A DNA stretch of 64,000 bases from Brassica napus (lineage: Eukaryota > Streptophyta > Magnoliopsida > Brassicales > Brassicaceae): positions 806,001 through 870,000 of the forward strand of contig NC_063438.1 of NCBI RefSeq assembly GCF_020379485.1, read 5' to 3'. Below the pieces are notes generated by a model. The model did not search any database, was not told the origin of the DNA, and saw only the letters and a program-made list of their open reading frames with translations. This document shows positions 1 to 10,460 of the stretch, one piece after another. The stretch's first letter is position 1. Every line of letters starts with the position of its first letter. Both the position numbers and the translations under genes were made by a program.

Positions 1-3000
1 ATGTATCTAAACTATATTTCATGGTACATGGGCATCATTCTATTTTTTTATCAATTAATTTAGTAAAACTTTATATGTTCACTAAATCAGTGGACAACCC
101 ACAGTAAAATCGCTATTATAGAGAAATGGAGACAAGAAAGGTTCCAAACCTCTATGACCATAATCATATGTTAGTTCATGTTACAACTATGCATTAAAAC
201 AATTTTGTCACAATTTTTAAATTTTTCTCAAAATCTATATGTTAACTCCCCTACAAAATATTCAGTTTTTCGATAAAAAGTTGATATACTAAATCCTACA
301 ATCTTTAGTGTTGTTTTAAGACTTACAAACACATTCTCAATTGCATTAATATATTCTAAACTATCTTTTATGGTACATGGTTATCATTCTATTTTTTATC
401 AATTAATTTAGTAAAACTTCGTATGGTTCCTAAATGAGTGGATAAACCTCAATAAAATCGCTATTCTAGTGAACCGGAGAAAATAAAGGTTCTAAACCTC
501 TCTGACTGTAATCATATGATAGTTCTTGATACCACCATTAATTAAAAAATATTATTATATTTTTTGAATTTTTCTTAAATTATATATGTTAACCCCTAGA
601 AAATATTCAGTTTTTCGGTAAATAGTTATTATACTGAAGTTTATAATCTTTAGTGTTGTTTTAAAATTTCTAACCATATTCTACATTTGAATTAATGTAT
701 TCTAAACTATATTTCATGGTACATGGGCATATTTCTATTTTTTTATCAATTAATTTAGTAAAACTTCATATAGTCCCTAAATTAGTGGACAAACCACAAT
801 AAAATCTCTATTCTAGAAAAAATGAGACAATAAAAATTCTAAACCTCTCTGACCATAATCATATGTTAGTTCATGATACAAATATGCATTTAAACAATTT
901 TGTCACATTTTTTGAATTTTTCTCAAAATCTATGTGTTAACCCCCTACAAAATATTTAGTTTTTCGGTAAAAAGTTGATATACTGAATCCTATAATCTTT
1001 TGTGATGTTTTAAAACTTTTAACCATATTCTACGATTGTATTAATATATTCTAAACTATTTTTTATCAATTAATTTAGTAAAACTTCATATGCTCCCTAA
1101 ATTAATGAACAAACCACAATAAAATCATTATACTAGAGAAACGGAGACAACAAAGGTTCCAAACCTCTCTGACCATAATCATATGGTAGTTCTTAATACA
1201 ACAATGCATTAAAAAAATATTGTTAAATTTTTTTATTTTCCTCAAAATCTATGTGTTAACACTCCTACAAAATATTCAGTTATTCATTAATTGGTGAATA
1301 TACTGAAACCTATAATCTTTAGTGTTGTTTTAAAATTTCTAACCACATTCTACATTTGTATTAATGTATTCTAAACTATCTTTGATGATACATAGGCATA
1401 GTTCTATTTTTTATCAGTCAATTTAGTAAAACTTCATATGCTCCATAAATCAGTGGACAAACCACAATAAAATCCATATTCAAGAGAAACGGAGACAACA
1501 AAGGTCCAAACCTCTTTGACCATCATCATATGTAAGTTCGTGATACAACTATGCCTTAAAATAACATTGTCATATTTTTAAAAAATTTCTCAAAATCTAT
1601 GTGTTAACCCCTACAAAATATTTAGTTTTTTGGTAAATGGTTAATATACTGAAGCCTATATTATTTAGTGTTATTTTGAAATTTCTAATCATATTCTACA
1701 TTTGTATTAATGTATTGTAAACTATGTTTGATGATACATAGGCATCGTTCTATTTTTTATCAGTCAATTTAGTAGAACTTCACATGCTTCCTAAATTAGT
1801 GGACAAACCACAATAAAATTGTTATTCTAGAGAAACAAAGAGAACAAAGGTTTCTAACCTCTCTGACCATTATCATATGTTTGTTCATGATACAACTATG
1901 CATTAAATCAATATTACCATGTTTTTAAAATTTTTCTCAAAATCTATGTGTTAACCCCTACAAAATATTCAATTTTTTTGGTAAATTGTTAATATACTGA
2001 AGCCTATAATCTTTAGTGTTGTTTTAAAATTTCTAACCACATTATACATTGTATTAATGTATTTTAAATTGCTTCATGGTACATGGTCATATTTCTATTT
2101 TTTTATCAATTAATTTAGTAAAACTTCATATGATCCCTAAATCAGTTAACAGACCATAATAGAATCACTATTCTAGAGAAACGGTGACAAAAAATGTTCC
2201 AAACCTCTCTGACCATAATCATATGATAGCTATTGATACAAATCTGCATTAAAACAATATTGTCATATTTTTTGATTTTTTTCTCAAAATCTATATGTTA
2301 ACACCTACAAAATATTCAGTTATTCGTTAATTGGTTAATATACTGAAACCTATAATCTTTAGTGTTGTTTTAAAATTTATAACCACATTCTACAATTGTA
2401 TTAATGTATTCCAAACTATTTTATAATGTACATGGTTATCGTTTCATTTTTTATCAATTAATTTAGTAAAATTCATATGCTCCCTAAATCAGTTGATAAA
2501 CCACAATAAAATCGCTATTCTAGTGAAACGGAGACAACAAAGGTTTCGAACCTCTCTTACCATCATCATATGTTAGTTCATGATACAACTATGCATTAAA
2601 ACAATGTTGTCATATTTTTTGAATTTTTCTCAAAATCTATGTGTTAACCCCTGCGAAATATTCAGTTTTTCGGTAAATGTTCTATTATATACAGAAGCCT
2701 ATAATCTTTAGTGTTGTTTTAAAATTTCTAACCACATTATACATTTTTATTAATGTATTTTAAACTTTCTTTCATAGTACATGAGCATTGTTCTCTTTTT
2801 TTATCAATTAATTTAGTAAAACTTCATAAGCTCCCTAAATTAGTGGACAAATAACAGTAAAATCGCTATTCAAAAGAAACAGAGAAAACCAAGGTTCTAA
2901 GTCTCTCTGACCATCATCATATGTTAGTTCATGTTATAGCTATGCATTAAAAGAACATTGTCATTTTAAAAAAAAAAAACTCAAAATCTATGTGTCCCTA

Positions 3001-3978
3001 CAAAATATTCAGCTTTTCGGTAAATGGTTAATATATTGAAGCCTATAATCTTTAGTGTTGTTTTAAAATTTCTCACCACATTCTACATTTTTATTAATTT
3101 ATTCTAAATATCTTTCATGATACCTGGGCATCGTTCTATTTTTTTATCAGTTAATTTAGTAAAACTTCATATACTCCTTAAATCAGTGGACAAACCATAA
3201 TAAAATCGCTATTCTAGATAAACGGACAACAAAGGTTTCATACCTCTCTGACCATCATCATATGTTAGTTCATGATAAAACTATGCATTAAAACAATATT
3301 GTCATATTTTTTGAATTTTTCTCAAAATCTATGTGTTAACCCCTACAAAATATTCAGTTTTTCGGTAAATGGTTAATATATACTGAAGCCTATAATCTTT
3401 ACTGTTATTTTAAAATTTCTAACTATAATCTACATTTGTATTTAAGTATTCTAAACTCTATTTCATGATACATGAGCATCGTTCTATTTTTTATCAATTA
3501 ATTTAGTAAAACTTTATATGCTCCCTAAATTAGTTGACAAACCACATTTAAATTGTTATTATAGAGAAACGGATACAACAAAGGTTCTAAACCTCTCTGG
3601 CCATCATCATATGTTATTTCATGATACAACTATGCATTAAAATAATACTGTCAAATTTTTTGAATTTTTCTCAAAATCTATGTGTTAACCCCCTACAAAA
3701 TATTCAGTTTTTTGGTAAATGGTTAATATATTGAAGCCTATAATATTTAGTGTTGTTTTAAAATTTTTAACCATATTCTACATTTGTATTAATTTATTCT
3801 AAACTCTCTTTCATTGTACATGTGCATTGTTCTATTTTTTATTAATTAATTTAGTAAAATTTCATATGCTCCTTAAATCATTGGACAAACCACAATAAAA
3901 TCGCTATTCTAGAGAAAAAGAGACAAAAGATGTTCCAAACCTCTTTGACTATCATTATATATGTTAGTTCATGATGCA
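1..3978. repeat. Satellite array, ~347-bp monomer, about 12 copies
   Basis: The same block recurs head to tail. The anchor 'tagtaaaa' lies near 61, 409, 756, 1076, 1424, 1770, 2116, 2464, 2814, 3157, 3504 and 3852, giving spacings of 343-350 bp; one unit is 27 bp shorter. Every unit also carries 'caaaatattcag', 'tagttcatgata' and 'tttagtgttgttttaaaa' in the same order. Copies differ by scattered substitutions and small indels, as in an ageing satellite. The array runs off the left edge of the window, so its true length is unknown. No open frame is conserved between copies. I do not recognise it as the ~176-bp Brassica centromere satellite; 347 bp is close to twice that length, but I saw no half-unit repeat. 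Confidence 0.93.
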
Positions 3979-4421
3979 GTTGTCGATGCATACATCTATC
4001 ACTTCATACGGTAAATTAAGACCCGCTACAAGTTTCTGAACCTTGTAGTATGAACCCGGTGCGAGATTATCCTATGGTAGAACACCTTTAACAAAATCAT
4101 CAATCGCATCCACGCATTCTTCAGCCAAATTATAATATGTCTTAATACCCATCAATCGAGTTGCAGATGATAAAGGTGAATGACCATCTCTACGTCCTTT
4201 GTACAAAGGTTTTTTCCTGCTTCCAACATATTAAAAAATCTCATAGCTTCTACATTGGGTTCTTCCCCTCTATAGTGATCATTTACCATATGTTCGGTAC
4301 CTACACCATAATCTACTTTCGTTCTAGGTTCTTCTAACCTATCTACAGTCTGAGGTTCGCTACTACTATCATATTCATAACCTAGTTTTCGTTGGATTTC
4401 GCCTAGTTTTCTTGTAGTGAT
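3979..4421 (-). pseudogene. CACTA (En/Spm, TNP2-type) transposase fragment inside the satellite
   Basis: Read on the minus strand, this insert encodes a stretch typical of plant CACTA transposases just before the TNP2 domain. Recognisable pieces are 'PLYKGRRDGHSPLSSATRL', 'YYNLAEECVDAIDDFVKG', 'LAPGSYYKVQKLVAGL' and 'YEVIDVCIDNC'. It is dead: an in-frame stop lies at 4072-4074 (where the family usually has Glu), and one base is missing in the A-run near 4210-4217. No CACTA termini or 3-bp target duplication are present. It is an isolated coding scrap, not an inserted element. Satellite sequence resumes at 4422. Confidence 0.8.
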
Positions 4422-4498
4422 ATGTTAGTTCATGATACAACTATGCATTAAAACAATATTGTAATTTTTTATATTTTTTTCAAAATTTAAGCGTTAAC
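4422..4498. repeat. Satellite remnant, right of the CACTA insert
   Basis: The 347-bp satellite resumes with the 'atgttagttcatgatacaac' block and continues to 'gcgttaacc', then stops. This is the right edge of the array. Its first 18 bases repeat those at 3961-3978 just left of the insert, with one difference. Confidence 0.85.
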
Positions 4499-5099
4499 CG
4501 AATAACATGTTAAATTATGTCACATGGAAGGACGAGGATGAATTTCGCTTGTATTTATTGCATTCACTATTTCAATTTTGAAATGTCTCGTCTTATTCTG
4601 GGAGCTGGATTATCTTTCACTACAATAGCCGAAATTTCTTGCTACTGATGTTTTTTTTTTAAATCTTGCTACTGTTTTATGGTTGCATGATAGGGTTGAA
4701 GTTGAAAGAGACTAACATTCTTGGATTTTTTTTTACTGAAATTTGTAATAATCTAATAGAATAGACATCATATGTGGGTTGAAAGACCAAGGTAATAAGA
4801 AACCCACTCCCAGTTCCCCTCTCGCCAATGATTTTAATGGAACAGATTAGTATTTTGACTATTTTCTCTAGAAAAAGAATAACTGTTAAAAAGATCCGAC
4901 CAAATATAATGTATCACATGCATATTAGTCAAGGCTTCGGTTTTGTTCTGTTCAATTTTAAGATGAATCAAGCTCAAATACAGCCGTATGAATGAACTAA
5001 GAGTTCAAACAACTAACACCTATAATCATACTTCACAATACATTTTTTACACTCTCAAAAGCAGAAAAAGGAACGAACGGGAGGTATAGTAATTAGAAT
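4499..5099. other. Intergenic, 3' flank of ROPGAP3
   Basis: No gene, hairpin or repeat recognised. It should include the 3' UTR of the minus-strand ROPGAP3 gene, because the stop codon is at 5100-5102. Confidence 0.6.
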
Positions 5100-7789
5100 T
5101 TACCAAGGCAAAGAAGAGAGACGTGAGCCCCAAGCATCCCGTCCTCTTCTTCCTTCATCGTGATTACTTACAAGAGGTTTCTTTGTCGATCTGCTTGACT
5201 TAAACAATGGATGCTTACACAGCCTCTGAACAGTTCCAGTACTTTCAGTTGTATCTTTATGATCGTTTCTCTTCTCAGTGTTCCAAAACTTTTCTTCATT
5301 GTCAGCTTCTAGCCTACAAAGAGTAGCCACTCTCAAGAACTTAGGGTTATGGTTGGGTTTCTCAGGGGCTAATATCTCAGAGTGTTGTTGTTCCCATTCT
5401 TCTGATGGATCTGATGTTTGTTTCTCTATCCACCTTGCTTTGGCATCTGCGTTTTCCCTCTCTTTAAGGGTCATTAAGATCAAAGTCTTGAGAAAATTCA
5501 TCACTTGTACCGCGTGGATCAATGCGGTTAATGGATCTGCCATCTACAATAACAAAACATTTTCATGAGAGTTTTGAAACATCAAAAGCCTTCATTAACG
5601 GGAAAAGCATTTTGTTTACTGACTTGGGTCATGTTTGGTGCGAAAACCATAGCTACGTTGCGAGCATTCATTTTGTTAAACTGTTCATGCTCCACAACGT
5701 CAGCCATTAAACCGATGGCCCAATCAAGAAGCGCAGATTCAACCGGAGGAAGAAGAGTCACGAGCTTGTTACAGTCATCTTCTGTGTTACATTTCATCAC
5801 TTGCTCTGGTGTCAACACATCAAGAACTCCTGTTGGTAGCTCCCTAAACCAGGCCTGATTCAACAAAAAGAAGATCAAACCTTCGAACCTAGCTAAATTA
5901 ATATAGGATAAACGAGATAAATTGTTCTTTTTTACACCTTTATTAAACCCGCCAAGCAATGGACATCAATTCCACGTGGTATTACACCGCGGTTTAGCTG
6001 CTTTCGGACATGCTCTTCTTTGCCATTGTCTGGATTTATTCGGAATATTCCTTCTGCCTTAGGGCAACAAAACAATCACACATAATATCAGAATTCTTTT
6101 GATCCGAAAGTAATCTTAATTTTTACAAAAGAGAGTAGAGGCTTACTTTGAGACCTCCTTCACTATAAAGGCGTTTCTGCATCCTGAGAAGGATCGTTGG
6201 GATGCTATTTCCCCTGTTGTCGTAAGAGCATTGCATCGACTTTGCTGATACTCCAAACACACTCACACTGAAAAATAGAAGGAATAAAATACTATGATGT
6301 TTAGACAAACCAAATTTAGTCAGAATCCATAATTTGATTGTTAAAAACGTTTTTTATACGAACATTAATGAACTCACAAAGTTGATGATAAAGTCAAAGC
6401 ATTTACAAACACATCCAAGTTCTATCAGTAGAAAACAACTAATCTCTTTAGTCCTTCTCAAATCTATCTACTGACAATCTACAAGTTCCTACCAATACTC
6501 CTTAAAAACAAATTACGTGGCCCCCAATTTGTAGAGCTCCATAAATATAATGACTAATATAATTACAAAGAAAATACATTTGTGCCGTATGGATTGGATT
6601 TTCTACAATGCTTTTATTGATTAGGCCAAATCATAATTTTTGTTCTCTAACATTTTCGTTCAACTTGATATTTAAACAATAATATTAATATTTTAATAAA
6701 AAAATATTATTTGATTTAAATTTATTATCTAAACAAATTAAAAACATTCTCCTTTTTCCTTTTTTATATTTTGCCAATTTTATCTTTTTAACTAATAATG
6801 TAGGTACCTATTGGGTATCTATCAATAAAATATTCTTAGACGCATTTATTGGAAAATAAGCCATGGAAGAATTTATTATTATTATTTGGTCAATTTTTTA
6901 TGTAATATGGTTTTTGTTTATACATGTATTTTTCAGGATACAAATCAATCTAGTGAAAGCCCATAAGCTAAATCATCAAAAACCTATTCTATAGAATAGA
7001 ATATACGGTTCTTAAAAAATTTCATCTTGATTAATCTTGTAGTATTTTTTTTTTTTAAAAAGCAAGAGAATCTTCTTCTATGAACTAACGCATGTCGTAT
7101 TCATGCATTTAATCTAAGCAACAACCATCTTAATGATTCTATCCAACACAGTAACATGCCAAGTGCAGATTTCCAGCTACGAAATAATAAATATATTTTC
7201 AAGATATATATATATATATATATATATTATTTTTTTCAAGAGATATATAAAATAATATCTCAAAGAAAATCTCATAATTGAGTTCAAAGTACTTTATATA
7301 ATCTTTTTGTTTTGAAACTTTACTTTATATAATCTTTTGTGGTAATAAATAATAATTAACGGACCTGGCGCTAGGAGCTTGAGGAGGGACCTCCGGTTCG
7401 AGCTCAGAGGGAAGACCGAGAAAACCACTAAACCGGTCGAAAGTAACGTGACTAACGTGCTTAACCTCCGTAGGCCAACCTATATCCATAGACGCCGCCA
7501 CATCATCATCCCCTCTCTCCATAGTACAAGACATTACAAGCGACTTCTTCAGCACCGCCGCAAAAATGTCGAGGATCGTGTATTGACCCGACCCGGGTCC
7601 AGATCTCGACCCATGTGAGCTCAACGGCGTGGATACGTCGTAGTAGTCTGTGCTCGTAGTGCTATGTTCTTCTTCGTAGTCGTAGTCATCGTGGTGGATA
7701 TTCTCATATATGTCTGGACCGGGTCGGGTTGTTTTGACATCCGGAAACTTAGTAGTTCCGGTGGACTTTGATCGGGAGAAGTTTGTCAT
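5100..7789 (-). CDS. ROPGAP3: Rho-of-plants GTPase-activating protein with CRIB motif, five exons
   Basis: The protein switches off ROP (Rho-of-plants) GTPases by speeding GTP hydrolysis, near the plasma membrane and cell cortex. The coding exons on the minus strand are 7365-7789, 6147-6267, 5938-6057, 5624-5854 and 5100-5543; all junctions are GT-AG and in phase, giving 446 aa. An acidic, Tyr-rich N-terminus is followed by a CRIB motif at about residues 102-116 ('DIGWPTEVKHVSHVTF'), which binds active ROPs. The RhoGAP domain (about 150-320) contains 'EGIFRINPDN', whose Arg (about residue 188) is the catalytic finger, and 'NARNVAMVFAPNMT'. The C-terminus ends in 'SRLSSLPW'. CRIB plus RhoGAP is the plant ROPGAP1-5 layout. 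The choice of ROPGAP3 (At2g46710) rests on the sequence and the neighbours. The start is the first Met of a long open exon. Confidence 0.93.
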
Positions 7790-8089
7790 AGTTCTTTCGG
7801 TCTGCTCGGAGAAAATGAGAGAATGTAATATTAACGGTGGAGTTAAACAGAAGATGAAGCTTTGAATGTGAGAGAGAGAGAGAGTGGGATATAAGGGACC
7901 ATTTGGTGAGAAAGATAATGCGAGAAAACGAACGAAAATTTACAGATAATCGCGTAGGAACAAAGGGACGAATCTTTTTCTTATTTTACCTATGTGTTTT
8001 TGTTTTTGGGATCTGTATTTAGTGGATAGGGCGAAAGAGTGAGGAAGACGTAAAATAAAAAAATGAAACCACCTCATGAAAGTAAAAAA
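7790..8089 (-). promoter_or_regulatory. ROPGAP3 5' flank with CT/GA microsatellite
   Basis: Upstream of the ROPGAP3 start there is a GA run at about 7870-7884, which reads as a CT-rich leader in the direction of transcription. A TATA-like 'TTATATCCC' (minus) follows at about 7887-7895, roughly 100 bp from the ATG. CT-rich leaders are common in plant genes. The TATA call is a guess. Confidence 0.4.
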
Positions 8090-8176
8090 TACTATTTCTG
8101 TTTCAAATTAGTTGTCGTAGAATTTTCGTTTCAAAATAAGTATATTTTATAATTTAAATGCAAAATTAATTTACAA
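8090..8176. mobile_element. Stowaway-like MITE, left part (right part 9593-9736)
   Basis: This starts 'tactatttctgtttcaaatt', a decayed form of the TACTCCCTCCGTTTCA end of TA-inserting plant MITEs. Its inner sequence ('gtttcaaaataagtata', 'aatgcaaaattaattta') matches the intact relative at 23212-23454. The right part, 9593-9736, resumes with 'caatctattttttattgg' and ends 'aaatggaaagagta'. Together the two parts make about 231 bp, close to the 243 bp of the intact copy, so the Helitrons between them are later insertions. Confidence 0.75.
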
Positions 8177-8952
8177 CTAGATCTTGACCCGCATAACTGT
8201 GCGATTTTCTTTCTATATAAAAATATTTTTGTTTATATAGCAAAATTTTATTAATAATTTAATGTAATTTAGAGTTATATGTTTTTATAATACCTATATT
8301 TATATGTCTTAATAGTATAGAAGTATAAGTATAACAGAAAATATCATTGAAATATATATCAATCCGTATTAAATGTTCAAACTATAAGAGCATTATAAAC
8401 TATACAGCATTATAAACTATACAGCATAGTATAAAAGTAACATAGATTACTTACTTGTACTGTTACTATATATAAACTATACACCATAGTATAAAAATAA
8501 CACTGATTATTTTACGTGTACGTGTTACTATATATTTGCCCCTTATTTAATTTATATTTATTGTCTTATAGTTTGTTGTATTGTATGATCTTAAAAGCTA
8601 TATGAATAATGTGTATTATAGTGCTTCTGAACTCAGACAAAAACATATGTTTTATAATGCTTCTTTATAATTAAAATTAAAAATTATGGTTATATTTTAG
8701 TTACAGATAAATCAACAAATTTAAATATTTCACGTTAAAATTAAAATGAAGCACATGTTTAGGAAAGAAATCAGGAAAATATATCATTAACAATATTTTT
8801 AATTAGTTGTTTAGAGAAACAAAAGACTAAAATGTAGTTACAATTGTTGTTGTGAAATTATTAAAATCATTAAAAGTAACAATCTAAGAAATGGGCTAAT
8901 TTTAAAAAAACACACATGAAAAGAATTGTGACTTCTATTTTATTTTAATAGA
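8177..8952 (-). mobile_element. Non-autonomous Helitron A
   Basis: On the minus strand it begins 'TCTATTAAAATAAAATAGAA' followed by 'GTCACAATTC' (5' end at 8952). It ends with a short hairpin (CGCA/TGCG, 8190-8203) and CTAG at 8177-8180, followed by a host T. These are Helitron hallmarks: 5' TC, 3' hairpin plus CTRR, and insertion between A and T. It has no Rep/helicase coding, so it would depend on a master element. A ~60-bp tandem repeat sits inside it at 8403-8533. Confidence 0.72.
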
Positions 8953-8955
8953 ATA

Positions 8956-9592
8956 CTAGATTTTATCCCGCACATCGTGCGGGTATATTTTCGTTTTATA
9001 AATATTTAATTTTGATATTATTATATAAATTTAAATATACAATTTATATCTTAGTGTTATGTATTTTATAACTTTTTAATTTTATTGTTTAGGTTTCTTA
9101 TTACTTTATTAATGTAGGGGTTTGTTTTATACATTTTACCTTTTTTATTACGTTTTCGAGTTTTTATAATTTGAAATAATCAAATAAAAAATATTCTTCA
9201 ACATATGATTTTTGAAAATATATAGCTGTAGAAATAAATTTTTAACATATGTTAATAACTTCATTTATATAAAAAAAATCTGACATGATTAACAAATTTG
9301 AACCCGTTTTAGTGGTAGATGATAATTTATTTAAATAAAAGCATTATATTACTTAATTACGAAATTAATTAATGCAATATTTAATAAAAATTATTTAAAA
9401 ATTTAGTAGGATTTTGTTAGATTTTTCTAAACAGATTTTGTTATAACTGAAAATAAAATTCAAATCTATAGTTAAAATTAATTTATTATTAATATTCCTA
9501 TTAATTATTATGTCATATTATGTGATTAACGAAATGGTTCTAGTAGACTTTTAAATAGTAGAAAAAATGGTACTTCTCTTTAATAGAAAAGA
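8956..9592 (-). mobile_element. Non-autonomous Helitron B, abutting Helitron A
   Basis: The minus-strand 5' end is 'TCTTTTCTATTAAAGAGAAG' at 9592, preceded by A. The 3' end is CTAG at 8956-8959, followed by T, with a strong hairpin 'CCCGCACGATGTGCGGG' just inside. It lies 3 bp from the 5' end of Helitron A in the same orientation. It has no coding capacity. Confidence 0.75.
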
Positions 9593-9736
9593 TATATTTT
9601 TCAATCTATTTTTTATTGGTTGAAATATAGTTAGGTATATTAATATGCTTTTATTTTGGAAATATGCAAAATAAAATATATTTTTAATCTGTGAGTATAA
9701 ATCTAAAACGACAATTAAAATAAAATGGAAAGAGTA
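9593..9736. mobile_element. Stowaway-like MITE, right part
   Basis: This is the second part of the MITE that begins at 8090. It carries 'ttggttgaaatatagttagg' and 'ctaaaacgacaattaaaat', both also found in the relative at 23212, and ends in a decayed inverted terminus with TA at 9735-9736. Confidence 0.72.
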
Positions 9737-10120
9737 TTGGTTTTTGAAAAAAGATATAATGCAGAATATGTCTCATGATAAGATTTATATACTGTAAGAA
9801 TAGTGAGACGGCTCGTGACGCTGCCTAGAAGATGCTTAGGCAAGATGGTTGACAAGTAAGAATGGGGGACATACGAGTCAGTGTTCGTTTTGGAATTTTC
9901 TTTGATTTTGTTTTATTTACATGTTCATTAATTGACAATTTCGTTTATATGGATGGCTCTTTAGTGTCTGTACCTCATGATCTTAGAGAAAATTGTCAAA
10001 TTGATCATTTAATAAAATTTCTAAATACACATGTTAAATTCCAAACGATTTTTTTTTCTTTTGTAACACGAATTCCAAACAATTAAATTCACATATTAAG
10101 TCATAAGTTAATGTTGATTT
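9737..10120. other. Intergenic, left flank of the copia element
   Basis: No gene is recognised. A 74-codon open frame at 9862-10086 resembles nothing I know and is AT-rich chance sequence. The last five bases (10116-10120, GATTT) are the copia target-site duplication. Confidence 0.6.
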
Positions 10121-10460
10121 TGTAAGTGTGAATAGAGGAGTGGCCCTCACGGTATCTAGTTCAGCCCAAGACACTTCAGTCACAACATTGAAGCCCAACA
10201 GACAGAAGATGCAACGGTTAGATTGTCATCCTAAAACGTTAAAGAGTCAGAGTAGTACGGTGATGACTATGCATCTTCATAACAGATTTGATACTCTCCT
10301 AGCTGTTGGTGAAGGACAGTGAGCTGTCTCCTATAAGCTGTCCTTATCCTTACTTTAGGTTGTTCTTATGTCATTATAAAACCATGATGTAATCGTTTCA
10401 TAAAATGTTAAGGAAAGTATTATTCAGTCAAAGAAACCTTGTGTTCTTCTTTCTTCCACA
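10121..10460 (+). repeat. Left LTR of copia element
   Basis: 340 bp, starting TGTAAGTGTG and ending TTCTTCCACA. A TATA-like 'cattataaaacc' near 10371-10382 fits the LTR promoter. It differs from the right LTR only at the 'acgttaaag' versus 'acgtcaaag' position. Confidence 0.96.

Noticed and set aside
1..3978. Regularly spaced repeats as a CRISPR-like array
   Set aside because: The whole ~347-bp unit is repeated, with no unique spacers, and the surroundings are plant nuclear DNA.
5278..5858. Plus-strand open frames of 60-97 codons
   Set aside because: They lie opposite the ROPGAP3 exons, which explain the sequence fully with conserved domains and splice sites.
9862..10086. 74-codon open frame before the copia element
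   Set aside because: AT-rich, no recognisable motif, no supporting promoter or conservation.
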